Assembly: GCF_024227435.1 (NCBI RefSeq) | Contig: NZ_CP100445.1 | Coordinates: 1,919,369 to 1,983,368 of the forward strand | Source: Natrinema caseinilyticum | GTDB taxonomy: Archaea; Halobacteriota; Halobacteria; Halobacteriales; Natrialbaceae | Length of the DNA: 64,000 nucleotides | Reading direction: 5' to 3' | Part shown: in pieces, positions 33,975-41,629 of the stretch | How the letters are laid out: each line of letters begins with the position of its first letter | How positions within the stretch are numbered: the stretch's first letter is position 1 | Made by a program: the position numbers and the translations under genes | Notes under the pieces: model-generated | Database searches by the model: none | What the model saw: only the letters and a program-made list of their open reading frames with translations | What the model was told of the DNA's origin: nothing

Positions 33975-36566
33975 TCACCGTATATGCCGATCGAGCAGAC
34001 GTTCCCGAACGACGAGTAAGCTCGGTAACAGGGTCACGCAGCTTACGAACGCGAAGACGATACTCAACGCGGTCACGATACCGAAGCGCTGAAGCGGCGG
34101 CGAAAGCGCGAGCGCGAGGACCCCGAAGCCCGCTGCTGTCGTCGCTGCACTCCCCAGCAACGCACCGCCGGTTCCCGTGACTGCCGTCACCAGCGCTGCT
34201 TCGGCCGATTCGTTTCGTTCGAGTTCGTCGATAACCCGTTCACCGAGATGGATGCTATAGTCGACCCCGAGTCCGATGGCGAGACTGGTGATGACGACAG
34301 TCTCACTGTTGAACGGGATGTCGAGTAGCGCCATCGCGCCGAGTAACCACGCGAGCGCGAGGACGACGGGAACGATCAGCACGACCGCGAGGCCCGGTGT
34401 GCGGTACCGCCACCAGTACAGGCCGAGAAGGAATACCAGAACAACACTCAGTGTGACCGTAAACCCTTGGACGAGCGTCTCGAACAGGGCACCCTGGACG
34501 ACTGCGGTGACGACCGGACCACCCGTTGCGACGGCGTTGGCCGGTGCAGTCGCTTCGATACCAGACGCAACGTGACGGACATCGTCGGCAATCGACTGAG
34601 CAGACGCATCAGCTTGCACACCGACGATCACCCGGGCCGACACGTACGACCCGTTTTCCGCGCGGTACATTACGGATGACGCCCGCTCGGGTGCAACACC
34701 GTAGACGAGGTCATACACTTCGGCGACGTTCTCGTCGGGAAGCCCGTCACCGTCCGAATCGTGTGCGTCTATCGCGTTAGCTACTGTCTGATTCTCGGCG
34801 GCGACGGAGCGGAGAACGGTCGCTGGACTCTCGACGGCGGCAGTACCGTCGGCCTGCATGGCGATCGTTCCGTTCTGCGGTGCCGATTTCGGGGTGTCAT
34901 CGGTTGCTTCGAGCAGCGCCGGAGAGGTCACGTTCCCGCGTAGCAGTATCTGTGCTTCTGCCCCCTGCCCACGCTGCCGAAAGGTGTCGCTTAGGTACGC
35001 CAGATTCTCGCGGATGTCATAGTCTGCCGGGGCAAATGGTTCCGGAAGCGACTCCATCCAATCGGGGGCGTCTTCCGGGAGGAAGTCGGCTCGATTGAAT
35101 TCCGTATCCAGCCCGGTCGCACCGTAGGCACCGACGCCCGCCGCGACGAGACCGAGAACCAGAATGACGACCGGGATCTGATTCGTGAGGGTTGCGGTGC
35201 TCGAAAGAACGGTGCTGATAGGCCCATCTCCGACCCCGAAGGCGGACCGCCGTCGATCTCGTCCGAGGCGAGCGAGGAGGTTTTCGACCTCGAGTTTGAC
35301 GGCCGGGACCAGCGCCGTGAAGACGACGAACATTGCGATGATACCGGTAGCGCTCAGGAGAGCGAAGTCCCGAATCGAGGCCAGCGGGCTGACGTAGTTC
35401 GAGAAGAACCCGATCCCGGTCGTGAAGGCAGCGGCCGTCAGCGCGACGACGACACCCCTCATACTCAATCGCATAGCTGCGGTGGGTGATCGCGGGTCAC
35501 CGATCGCGCCGTCGTCCTCGAGCGCGCCCGTTCTAGCCTCTCGATAGCGCATGACGACGTGGAGTGAATAGTCGATGCTGAGCCCGACGAGGAGGAACGG
35601 GACGGCGATGAGGATCGAACTGGACGAGACTCCGAGCCAGCCCTGGGTACCTTGCAGCCACACCAGTACGATTCCGATCCCGAACAGGCTCACGACAACG
35701 TCGACCGGATCGCGGTAGGCGACACCGAGGACGACGAGCAGGAGGGCGACTGCGACGGGGGTGATGATGAGAAAACTATCGCCGATGGCCTGAGTGGACG
35801 CGTCATCGACGATGCCCTGCCCGAAGACGAACGCGTCACTGAACCGTTCGTCGACGAGCGATGCAGTGGCGACCTGTGCGTCGTACGTCTCCTGTGGTGT
35901 TTCACCATCGTCACCGGCAGTCGGCGAGTGGAAGACGAGCGTGAGCCTCGCCTCCGCACGCGTCGTTCCGGACTCGTAGTGTGTCGGGAGGGACGCAGTC
36001 GGGTCAGGGCCGGACGTGGTCACGTTCGGGTCGAGGACGTGCGCGACGAGTGACTCGACCTCCTCGGGCGAACGTGATTCGAGCGCTGCGATCTGTTCGT
36101 CTAGCGTGGGGGCCGGCGGCTGTTCGTGCCGAGCGCTCGCGGTCGAACCGTGGGTCTCGTTCCCGGCGGTCTGGTCCCGGACGTAGGCCGCAGTCGCAAC
36201 GGTATTTTCGATACCGATCGTGCTCGACTCCGCCCGTAGCGTCGCTTCGATGGATTCGTTCCGCTGTATCTCCCGTTGGAGACGGAGGCTCCGCAGGAGC
36301 GACTCGCGGGTGAGGACGTCACCGCCGTCCTTTCTGACGACGATTTGGGTGACTATCGCATCGTTCGTTCCGTACGTCGATTCGATCTCGTCGAAGGCCG
36401 CCTGCTCCTCGGAGTTGATACCCGCCTGCCCGATCGACCCATCCGGACTGGTGCCGACGACCGCACCAGCGCCGACGGCGATGGTGAGCAGAAACGACAG
36501 TGCGATCACGAGTCGACGTCGTGCGACGAGGGCGTCTGCATACCGTTGCGGCAGTTGTTCCCGCAT
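33975..36566 (-). CDS. MMPL/RND-family transporter
   Basis: An 863-aa membrane protein with the RND-superfamily duplication: an N-terminal helix (RRRLVIALSFLLTIAVGAGAVV), a large extracellular loop (about 45-260), five or six helices with the LVGLSIDYSLHVVMRYREAR motif near 335-355, a second N-type helix (IPVVILVLGLVAAGVGAYGA), a second loop, and a second helix set with SLAIGLGVDYSIHLGERVIDELER near 765-790. The two GL(S/G)xDY(S) motifs supply the proton-relay Asp residues. The substrate is unknown; related archaeal proteins are thought to move lipids or hydrophobic compounds. A TTG precedes the ATG at 36566. It stands behind the HTH-DUF7521 pair on the same strand. Confidence 0.92.
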   Translation of the reverse strand: MREQLPQRYADALVARRRLVIALSFLLTIAVGAGAVVGTSPDGSIGQAGINSEEQAAFDEIESTYGTNDAIVTQIVVRKDGGDVLTRESLLRSLRLQREIQRNESIEATLRAESSTIGIENTVATAAYVRDQTAGNETHGSTASARHEQPPAPTLDEQIAALESRSPEEVESLVAHVLDPNVTTSGPDPTASLPTHYESGTTRAEARLTLVFHSPTAGDDGETPQETYDAQVATASLVDERFSDAFVFGQGIVDDASTQAIGDSFLIITPVAVALLLVVLGVAYRDPVDVVVSLFGIGIVLVWLQGTQGWLGVSSSSILIAVPFLLVGLSIDYSLHVVMRYREARTGALEDDGAIGDPRSPTAAMRLSMRGVVVALTAAAFTTGIGFFSNYVSPLASIRDFALLSATGIIAMFVVFTALVPAVKLEVENLLARLGRDRRRSAFGVGDGPISTVLSSTATLTNQIPVVILVLGLVAAGVGAYGATGLDTEFNRADFLPEDAPDWMESLPEPFAPADYDIRENLAYLSDTFRQRGQGAEAQILLRGNVTSPALLEATDDTPKSAPQNGTIAMQADGTAAVESPATVLRSVAAENQTVANAIDAHDSDGDGLPDENVAEVYDLVYGVAPERASSVMYRAENGSYVSARVIVGVQADASAQSIADDVRHVASGIEATAPANAVATGGPVVTAVVQGALFETLVQGFTVTLSVVLVFLLGLYWWRYRTPGLAVVLIVPVVLALAWLLGAMALLDIPFNSETVVITSLAIGLGVDYSIHLGERVIDELERNESAEAALVTAVTGTGGALLGSAATTAAGFGVLALALSPPLQRFGIVTALSIVFAFVSCVTLLPSLLVVRERLLDRHIR

Positions 36567-36659
36567 CAAATACTCCCTCCCGTTGCTGACGAACGCGGTT
36601 CCCGCGTGTCGGCCCGACGAAGCGCCATTGTGGAACTGCTCATCATCAGACGCTCGGTG

Positions 36660-36677
36660 CGTACCTCACAAGGTACG
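36660..36677. promoter_or_regulatory. palindrome CGTACCT-CACA-AGGTACG upstream of the MMPL gene
   Basis: A perfect 7-4-7 inverted repeat in the 269-bp gap 36567-36835, about 95 bases before the MMPL start. The same gap has a 13-bp tandem repeat (AGAAGCAGAGCGC twice, near 36788-36813). The palindrome is a candidate operator, with the HTH protein coded at 37111 as the obvious ligand. Confidence 0.5.
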
Positions 36678-36835
36678 AAGGAAGGGTCCCAGAACGTGAG
36701 ATAACCACAGTACCGACCTTTCAGCGGTACTCGCGTGGTCTCCAATTGCGGGACCGACACTGTCGCTCGAGTCGCACAACGCAGGGAGAAGCAGAGCGCA
36801 GAAGCAGAGCGCCGACCAGTTACACGACCCCGTCG

Positions 36836-37114
36836 TTAGTAACCGTACAATCCGTGGATCATGATGAGAAACCCGATACAGAGGAGGAGGCTTTCGAAGA
36901 GCATACCCTGGACACTCGGCACGCCGAGGAGATGATGGAGCACGCCGATCAGAAACGTCCCGATCGTGATCACGATGAGACCGACTGCGAAGTACTGGAG
37001 CCCGTCGATCTGCGTTCGTCGATACGCGCGATACGCCAACAGCGAGACGATGCCGCCAAGAACGAGGGCGACAGTCTTGATGACGCCAAGTAACACGACG
37101 AGGTCGTCTATCAT
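36836..37114 (-). CDS. DUF7521-like membrane protein (copy 1)
   Basis: A 92-aa protein with three hydrophobic helices: LVVLLGVIKTVALVLGGIVSLLAYRAYRR, LQYFAVGLIVITIGTFLIGVLHHLL and GMLFESLLLCIGFLIMIHGLYGY. The AYRAYRRTQIDGLQYFAVGL joint matches the AYRGYRRNDSRPMLFIAVGF of the second copy at 38033, showing that they are paralogues. The family (DUF7521) is found in haloarchaea next to HTH regulators. The start overlaps the HTH stop (ATGA), so the pair is translationally coupled. Function unknown. Confidence 0.85.
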   Translation of the reverse strand: MIDDLVVLLGVIKTVALVLGGIVSLLAYRAYRRTQIDGLQYFAVGLIVITIGTFLIGVLHHLLGVPSVQGMLFESLLLCIGFLIMIHGLYGY

Positions 37115-37566
37115 GATTCCTTCTTCATCTCCGACCAGAACGTGGCCATGCGATCCTCTGCGTCTTTCGTTCGTCGATCGATAGAGACGGTAAACTCGTC
37201 GTCGTCGTCGATGCCGATCGAGATATCCGTGAAATCCCGTTCGTAGAGTGTCGCGTTTGGTCCATCGCGGCGAACTTCCGTATATTCTCTAACGAGGGAT
37301 GCCTCTCGGAGGCGTTCGAGTTTCCTGTACACCGTCGACCTCGCAAGATCGCATTTCGTCTGGAGGTCAGCCGCGGATTTCGGTTCACGCAACGCCGTGA
37401 GTATCGCTCTGCATTTTTCGTCCTCGAGTGACCGCAACACCACCGACACGGGAGGCGACTCCGCATCCCTCGTATCGCTCTGATCCGTCTCACTGGACGT
37501 CTGCGTGACGGACGACCACGTTGGAATCAGAAAAAGACGATTTCGATTCGCATATTCTTCAGGCAT
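37111..37566 (-). CDS. winged-HTH (ArsR-like) regulator coupled to DUF7521 copy 1
   Basis: A 151-aa protein. After a disordered N-terminal 40 residues comes a winged helix: SVVLRSLEDEKCRAILTALREPKSAADLQTKCDLARSTVYRKLERLREASLVREYTEV near 41-98, then a wing GPNATLYERDFTDISIGIDDDDEFTVSI and a C-terminal helix ATFWSEMKKES for dimerisation. It is close in plan to the second regulator at 38379. The upstream region contains ACCCG-TAT-CGGGT (37582-37594) and AGCTG-T-CAGCT (37607-37617), both possible operators, so autoregulation is likely. Confidence 0.85.
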   Translation of the reverse strand: MPEEYANRNRLFLIPTWSSVTQTSSETDQSDTRDAESPPVSVVLRSLEDEKCRAILTALREPKSAADLQTKCDLARSTVYRKLERLREASLVREYTEVRRDGPNATLYERDFTDISIGIDDDDEFTVSIDRRTKDAEDRMATFWSEMKKES

Positions 37567-37790
37567 ATCTGTGAGGTATCGACCCGTATCGGGTTGTGGC
37601 AGTGTAAGCTGTCAGCTACTCGGTTTTGAGAGCAGAGGATAATATGGATACCGGGTTGTCCCAGATTGATGGACTAGCAGGGAAGCCGATGTCCGTTCTG
37701 GCAGCCGGAATTGGACGGTTGTGTCGGTAATTGCTCCGATGCACAGAGATCCAGTCCCTCATCGTGGGATCGGACTCCGACAGTGCAGAC

Positions 37791-37830
37791 GTGACATCCT
37801 CCCCGGCGTTTACGCCGGGGTTTCCCGTAC
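37791..37830 (-). mobile_element. orphan right-end scar of an IS1341-type element
   Basis: The plus strand begins GTGACATCCTCC, then the hairpin CCCCGGCG-TTTA-CGCCGGGG (37801-37820), then TTTCCC and a second weaker CCC...GGG stem. This is the reverse complement of the layout at the right end of the intact element at 19010-19056, which shares the 12-base GTGACATCCTCC (as its complement), the TTTA-type loop and a second hairpin behind it. A tnpB would be expected at higher coordinates, but only a kinase relic is found, so this is a solo end left by deletion or excision. Confidence 0.65.
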
Positions 37831-37864
37831 CGCAGGTGGGATATAGACGACCGGGCCGTAATGG

Positions 37865-38028
37865 CGACGGTACTCGACGCTGGATTCGTCGACGTTCCGG
37901 ACACGCCCCGAATCGGCGTGGAACAGCCCCTCAAACGGGTCCTCGAGCGACGCATCTCCGGTCGCCACGGTCTCCCAGCGCTTTGCGACGACGGGACCGA
38001 GTTCCAGCGGTTCGACGGCGTCGACGTC
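37865..38028 (-). pseudogene. relic of a histidine kinase (fragment between HisKA and HATPase)
   Basis: The reverse strand from 38028 reads DVDAVEPLELGPVVAKRWET, then VATGDASLEDPFEGLFHADS and GRVRNV. This aligns without gaps to DVDAIEPLELGAVVEECWEN... of the intact kinase coded at 46122-47990, with 32 of 46 residues the same by my count. No start, H-box or ATP-binding motifs remain: the right side runs straight into the DUF7521 copy 2 stop and the left side loses similarity before the insertion-sequence scar. It is a decayed fragment, most likely produced with the nearby mobile-element event. Confidence 0.75.
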
Positions 38029-38032
38029 GGAC

Positions 38033-38377
38033 TCATGCCGGCATCCGCAGCGCGTACAGAATCGCGATCAACCCGGCTACCTGACTGCACTGGCCGAGAA
38101 CCGCGGCGAGCGTCTCCGAAACGAACGGAAACGTCACGTAGAGCAATAGTAACAGAAACGGCACGGCAAGCGCCAGCGCGAACCCGACTGCGATGAACAA
38201 CATCGGCCGGCTGTCGTTTCGTCGATACCCTCGGTAGGCCTGGTACGCGATGAACGATCCGATGAGCGCGCTCAAAACGTCGGTGGTCTGAACGAACGTC
38301 GTCACCCACTCCGGCGGTAGCGCCACGTCCCAGAGCTGTAACAACGCTGTCCCGACAGGATGAGTGATCGGTCCCAC
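38033..38377 (-). CDS. DUF7521-like membrane protein (copy 2)
   Basis: A 114-aa protein with a short N-terminal segment and three hydrophobic helices: TTDVLSALIGSFIAYQAYRGYRR, PMLFIAVGFALALAVPFLLLLLYVTF and TLAAVLGQCSQVAGLIAILYALR. It is a paralogue of the 36836 gene, sharing the AYxxYRR loop and FIAVGF start of helix 2. It starts with GTG at 38377, one base after the stop of the upstream HTH gene. There is no ATG in a better place. Its stop abuts the kinase relic. Confidence 0.82.
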   Translation of the reverse strand: MGPITHPVGTALLQLWDVALPPEWVTTFVQTTDVLSALIGSFIAYQAYRGYRRNDSRPMLFIAVGFALALAVPFLLLLLYVTFPFVSETLAAVLGQCSQVAGLIAILYALRMPA

Positions 38378-38378
38378 G

Positions 38379-38723
38379 TCATATCCCCTCGATTAGCCTC
38401 GTGAACCGATCGGCGATATCCTCGTGACGGTCGAGACGGAGCGCCAGCCCCTCGTCCTCGAGTTCGACCGTAATCCGCTTCAGATTCGTCGCGTAGACCG
38501 TTCGGTGGTGACCCCGATCGGGGTCGGGTCTGGTCCGTTCGACGAGAAGCCCGCACTCACGGAGGTCATCCAGTCGCCGGTACACCGTGGGTTTGGACGC
38601 GTCGCAGTGATCGCTCAACGTATTCGCTGTCATGGGTTCCTGGCTCGTCTGGGTGAGGATCGTTCGCACCGTCGGGTCACTGAGCAAGTCCCCGATCGTT
38701 TCGACGTCGACCTCCTCACTCAC
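38379..38723 (-). CDS. winged-HTH (ArsR-like) regulator coupled to DUF7521 copy 2
   Basis: A 114-aa regulator, with a GTG start (38723): MSEEVDVETIGDLLSDPTVR onward. The HTH is TILTQTSQEPMTANTLSDHCDASKPTVYRRLDDLRECGLLVERT near 21-64; the wing is HHRTVYATNLKRITVELEDEG; the end RHEDIADRFTRLIEGI is a dimer helix. TTTATG on the reverse strand is centred about 27 bases before the GTG, which supports a leaderless start. It shares plan and the downstream partner with the 37111 regulator; the two pairs are probably an old duplication. Confidence 0.87.
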   Translation of the reverse strand: MSEEVDVETIGDLLSDPTVRTILTQTSQEPMTANTLSDHCDASKPTVYRRLDDLRECGLLVERTRPDPDRGHHRTVYATNLKRITVELEDEGLALRLDRHEDIADRFTRLIEGI

Positions 38724-38746
38724 GGTTTTCGTGTGTACAGAGAAGG

Positions 38747-38756
38747 CACATAAAGG
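38747..38756 (-). promoter_or_regulatory. TATA box of the second HTH-DUF7521 pair
   Basis: The reverse strand reads CCCTTTATGTG with CGAAAACC upstream, a good TATA/BRE pair about 27 bases from the GTG at 38723. Confidence 0.6.
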
Positions 38757-38828
38757 GGTTTTCGCTACTGCAGCCGCTGCAGTCGTGCGCGCCGAGTTTT
38801 TCGTCCCCGTCCCGTCGGTGGCAGTGTG

Positions 38829-39269
38829 ATGCAACCGACTCGTCCGATCGGACCGCTCGAACGGATCGTCGAACGAACCCGTCGCGGAGCGACGAGGCTG
38901 GCTGTGCGGGTTGGGGGCCCCGACGGCGGTCGACTCCGACCCACCGCCGGCGGCGGACTCCTCGTCGTCCTCGCTAGCATCGCCGTGAGTCTCGCGTCGG
39001 CCACGGTTCTCGGCGACAGCGTCCGCATCCGGTGGAGCGTCGGCACCTACTACGGCCCGGAGTACGCGCCGACGCCGCTCGCGCTGGCCGCGTTTCCCGC
39101 GTTCGTCGCACTGACGTATCTCGGATCGCGAGCGCTCGCCGCGGGCCTCGAGCGCGCCGACGCGTTCGTCACCGATCACGTACGCGGTCTCTACGAACTG
39201 TGCGTCGTCGCGACGCTGACGACCATCGTGGTCGCACAGGCCGCGTTCGTCGTCGCGAATCTCCTGTGA
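38829..39269 (+). CDS. membrane protein, DUF1648-like
   Basis: A 146-aa protein: a cytosolic Arg-rich N-terminus (residues 1-42), then three hydrophobic helices GLLVVLASIAVSLASATVLG, TPLALAAFPAFVALTYLGSRAL and YELCVVATLTTIVVAQAAFVVANLL. Between the first two is VRIRWSVGTYYGPEYAPTPL, which recalls the IPIHWNxxGxPD loop of DUF1648/SdpI-like proteins (bacteriocin-immunity type). That likeness is weak. Start at ATG 38829; a GTG directly before it is in frame. It is divergent from the HTH regulator and may share its control region. Confidence 0.75.
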   Translation: MQPTRPIGPLERIVERTRRGATRLAVRVGGPDGGRLRPTAGGGLLVVLASIAVSLASATVLGDSVRIRWSVGTYYGPEYAPTPLALAAFPAFVALTYLGSRALAAGLERADAFVTDHVRGLYELCVVATLTTIVVAQAAFVVANLL

Positions 39270-39296
39270 CGGGGATCTCGTCGCCGGTCGCGGCGA

Positions 39297-40073
39297 TCAA
39301 TCGTACCGCGCTTCGATCCACTCGTCCCACGTCACCGTGCCGACGGTTCGATCAGGACAGGTCGCTCCACCGGCTCTGAACCCGGCGGCGGTTTTCCCCG
39401 GGATCGGAAGGCGAACGATCGGTCGTCGCACTCCCCTCGAGTCCCGGTAGGTCCGCGCGAGGTCGCTGACGGACCGCACTTCGGGACCGCCGGTGTCGGG
39501 CGTCCGGCCCGCCGGTTCCATCGTCGCGTGTTCGACGACCGTGTCGGCGGCTTCGCCGACCGCGATCGGCTGGAGCCGAATCCTCGTCGGAAGCGGCCAG
39601 ATCGGGACCCGCGTAATTGACTCGAGCAGATCGGCGACGAACTCGTGGAACATGGTGATGCGGGTGATCGTCGACGGGACCTCGCTCGCTTCGACGGCCC
39701 GCTCCGCTGCCAGTTTGTGCTCGTAGTACGAGAGCGGGACGTCGTCGACGCCGACGATGGAGACGTACAGGAAGTTCGAAACCTCGGCGTCAGCCGCCGC
39801 CTCGAGCAGTCGTTCGGTGCCCCGGACGTCGACGGCCTCGCTGTCGCCGCGGGGCGCGCTGGCCGCGTGAACGACGACGTCGACGGCCTCGAGCGCGTCT
39901 CGAACGCCCGTGCCGTCGATCAGGTCGAGAAACGTCCACGACACGTCGTCATCGCCGCCGTCCGGCGGTGAACGGCTCGCCGCGCGAACGTCGTGTCCCG
40001 CGTCACACAATCGGGGTCGCAACGCCGTCCCGAGCGTTCCGGTCGCACCCGTAAGGAGCGTTCGACAGTTCAT
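39297..40073 (-). CDS. NAD(P)-binding atypical SDR (NmrA/complex I NDUFA9-like)
   Basis: A 258-aa Rossmann protein with an N-terminal TGATGTLG (GxxGxxG) at residues 8-15, VDVVVHAASAPRGDSEAVDVRGTERLLEAAADAEVSNFLYVS (extended-SDR strand 4 and 5), and SYYEHKLAAERAVEAS near 114-129, where YxxxK is present as Y-E-H-K. The C-terminal part has PLPTRIRLQPIAVGEAADTVVEH and WDEWIEARYD. This resembles the NmrA/NDUFA9-like haloarchaeal reductases. GTTTACACTC lies about 28 bases upstream as a TATA-like site. Substrate unknown. Confidence 0.88.
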   Translation of the reverse strand: MNCRTLLTGATGTLGTALRPRLCDAGHDVRAASRSPPDGGDDDVSWTFLDLIDGTGVRDALEAVDVVVHAASAPRGDSEAVDVRGTERLLEAAADAEVSNFLYVSIVGVDDVPLSYYEHKLAAERAVEASEVPSTITRITMFHEFVADLLESITRVPIWPLPTRIRLQPIAVGEAADTVVEHATMEPAGRTPDTGGPEVRSVSDLARTYRDSRGVRRPIVRLPIPGKTAAGFRAGGATCPDRTVGTVTWDEWIEARYD

Positions 40074-40240
40074 GGCGGATCAATCGAACCCGAAGAGTGT
40101 AAACGTACGTACCGGATTCGGCTGCAGAATTCCGGTCGGCGGCGAGGCGAGCGCCCCATATATACGTCCCTCTATATCTGGGTCCGCACCCTATCCCCGG
40201 GGAACGGCATGTATCGGATGCAGAATCCCCTTCCACATCC

Positions 40241-40375
40241 ATGAAACCGTACGAATTTAGCTGCCCGGACTGCGGCCGAGAGATCCCCGTCACCGGACCG
40301 ATGCGCGAGGCAACGCTGGCGAACGGGTGCCCCATCTGTGGACGTTCGGTGACCCCGGACAACTTCGCGATGTAA
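40241..40375 (+). CDS. 44-aa zinc-ribbon protein, DUF7560-like
   Basis: A complete mini-gene from ATG 40241: MKPYEFSCPDCGREIPVTGP then MREATLANGCPICGRSVTPDNFAM and TAA. Two CPxCGR knuckles at residues 8-13 and 30-35 make one zinc ribbon. It corresponds to the haloarchaeal DUF7560 zinc-ribbon proteins. Upstream AT-rich repeats (ATATATACG and CTATATCTG, 40156-40180) are likely promoter sequences. It faces away from the SDR gene. Confidence 0.85.
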   Translation: MKPYEFSCPDCGREIPVTGPMREATLANGCPICGRSVTPDNFAM

Positions 40376-40438
40376 CGGCACGAACGTGAGCAAAACGAGG
40401 CGTCGAGTGTGGAACTCGAGCCCGCACCCGCGCTCGAG

Positions 40439-40846
40439 TCAGGGACGGCTGCTATCGTATGCCTCCAGGAAGTCCCGTTCACGGTGCAGAAGTTCCTCGA
40501 CACCGTGTTCCAGGATGACGTCCCCGAGAACCGTCGCTCGGTAGTACGTGTACAGTCCGTCGCTGTCCCGTTCCGTCCGGACGCGTTTCTCGATCAGCCC
40601 CACGTCGCGGAGTTCGTTGAGGTGGTAGTGGAGCGTGCTATCGTCGACGTCCATCACTGCGTCGAGTTCGGTGGGCGTCATCTCACCGGTATGAGAGAGC
40701 CGGTACACGATCTCGAAGCGCGTCCGGTTCCCGATCGCAGCCTGCATGTCGAGATACTCCTCGAGAGAGAGAACGCTCGTCTCGGGGAGGAGTTCGTTCG
40801 GGTCGTCCGGAACGTCGTCGACGATCCCGGTGTGTTTCGTGCCCAT
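40439..40846 (-). CDS. winged-HTH (ArsR-like) transcriptional regulator
   Basis: A 135-aa protein starting MGTKHTGIVDDVPDDPNELL. HTH core: YLDMQAAIGNRTRFEIVYRLSHTGEMTPTELDAVMDVDDSTLHYHLNELRDVGLIEKRVRTERDSDGLYTYYRAT near 31-105, the ArsR/HTH_20 pattern with LHYHLNEL as the recognition helix. The C-terminus is helical (LEHGVEELLHRERDFLEAY). It is divergent from the DUF7509-like gene at 40945 with less than 100 bases between their starts, so that gene is the probable target. No metal-binding Cys motif is seen. Confidence 0.88.
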   Translation of the reverse strand: MGTKHTGIVDDVPDDPNELLPETSVLSLEEYLDMQAAIGNRTRFEIVYRLSHTGEMTPTELDAVMDVDDSTLHYHLNELRDVGLIEKRVRTERDSDGLYTYYRATVLGDVILEHGVEELLHRERDFLEAYDSSRP

Positions 40847-40912
40847 CTTGTCCCACGGTACTCGCTCCCAGCTTTTAGCCTTTGTCAAGCCGGCTTTCGC
40901 TGAAAATACTAC

Positions 40913-40921
40913 CTTTTATAT
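40913..40921 (+). promoter_or_regulatory. TATA box of the DUF7509-like gene
   Basis: TTTTATATT is centred 27 to 28 bases before the GTG at 40945. The spacing supports a leaderless GTG start and decides against a longer frame beginning at 40882. Confidence 0.7.
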
Positions 40922-40944
40922 TATGGTCGGTAGTATTCTCGCCC

Positions 40945-41565
40945 GTGTCCGCGAAAATAACTCGCAACCTCGTTGCAAATCGGCTCGGAAGCGTGACCTA
41001 CGACCGGTTTCTCCTGTATCTGATGGGGCCGTACAAATCGTTCAACTTGAATTACGTTCTGACTGACGAGCAACGAAAACGAGTGGCCGTCGCGGATCTT
41101 CCGGGCCCGTTTCGCAAACTGTTCCAGAACGAAGACGCAATCGACGAAGCGAAAGCGCTGCTCAGGCGTGTTCAAGGACATCTTCGGACGAATCCAGGAG
41201 TGAACGCGTTTCTCGCAGTCGATGTCGACGTCGACACGGAGCAGGTCGACGCCGTGACGCAAAGTATCGAATATACCCGCCGTGCGAACGCGACGGTTTT
41301 CGTCGTTCCGTTCCTCGGACACAACCTCGGTGTCGGAGAAGAAGCGGGGAGTATCCTCGAGAACGTGGCTGACACACACAACGAGAGACTCGTCTTCGTA
41401 CACGAAGCGAACGTCACCAGCGAGATGATCCGGTCAGCGCGAACCCGATGGGACCTCCGAATCGAAACGTACGAGACGGAAGACGAACTGGTCGACACGG
41501 TGAGACGGTTCGTCATAACCACGATGAATCGCGAGCAGTTCGACGATCTCGACTCTCTCGAGTGA
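40945..41565 (+). CDS. conserved haloarchaeal protein, DUF7509-like
   Basis: A 206-aa soluble protein from a leaderless GTG. It has YDRFLLYLMGPYKSFNLNYV near 18-37, RKLFQNEDAIDEAKALLRRVQGHLRTNPGVNAFLAVDVD, ARRANATVFVVPFLGHNLGVGEEAGSILE (here TRRANATVFVVPFLGHNLGV) near 117-145 and LVFVHEANVTSEMIRSARTRWDL. The LMGPYKS start and the GHNLGVG(E)EAGSILE middle suggest a Rossmann-like fold related to nucleoside deoxyribosyltransferase/TIR-like sensors. The haloarchaeal family is DUF7509; its function is unknown. A divergent HTH regulator adjoins it. Confidence 0.8.
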   Translation: MSAKITRNLVANRLGSVTYDRFLLYLMGPYKSFNLNYVLTDEQRKRVAVADLPGPFRKLFQNEDAIDEAKALLRRVQGHLRTNPGVNAFLAVDVDVDTEQVDAVTQSIEYTRRANATVFVVPFLGHNLGVGEEAGSILENVADTHNERLVFVHEANVTSEMIRSARTRWDLRIETYETEDELVDTVRRFVITTMNREQFDDLDSLE

Positions 41566-41629
41566 CCGGTTCGAACGAAATTCGTCGGGTCCGTTCCGAG
41601 AGCGTACGGTGCACCGAGCGGACACGCCG

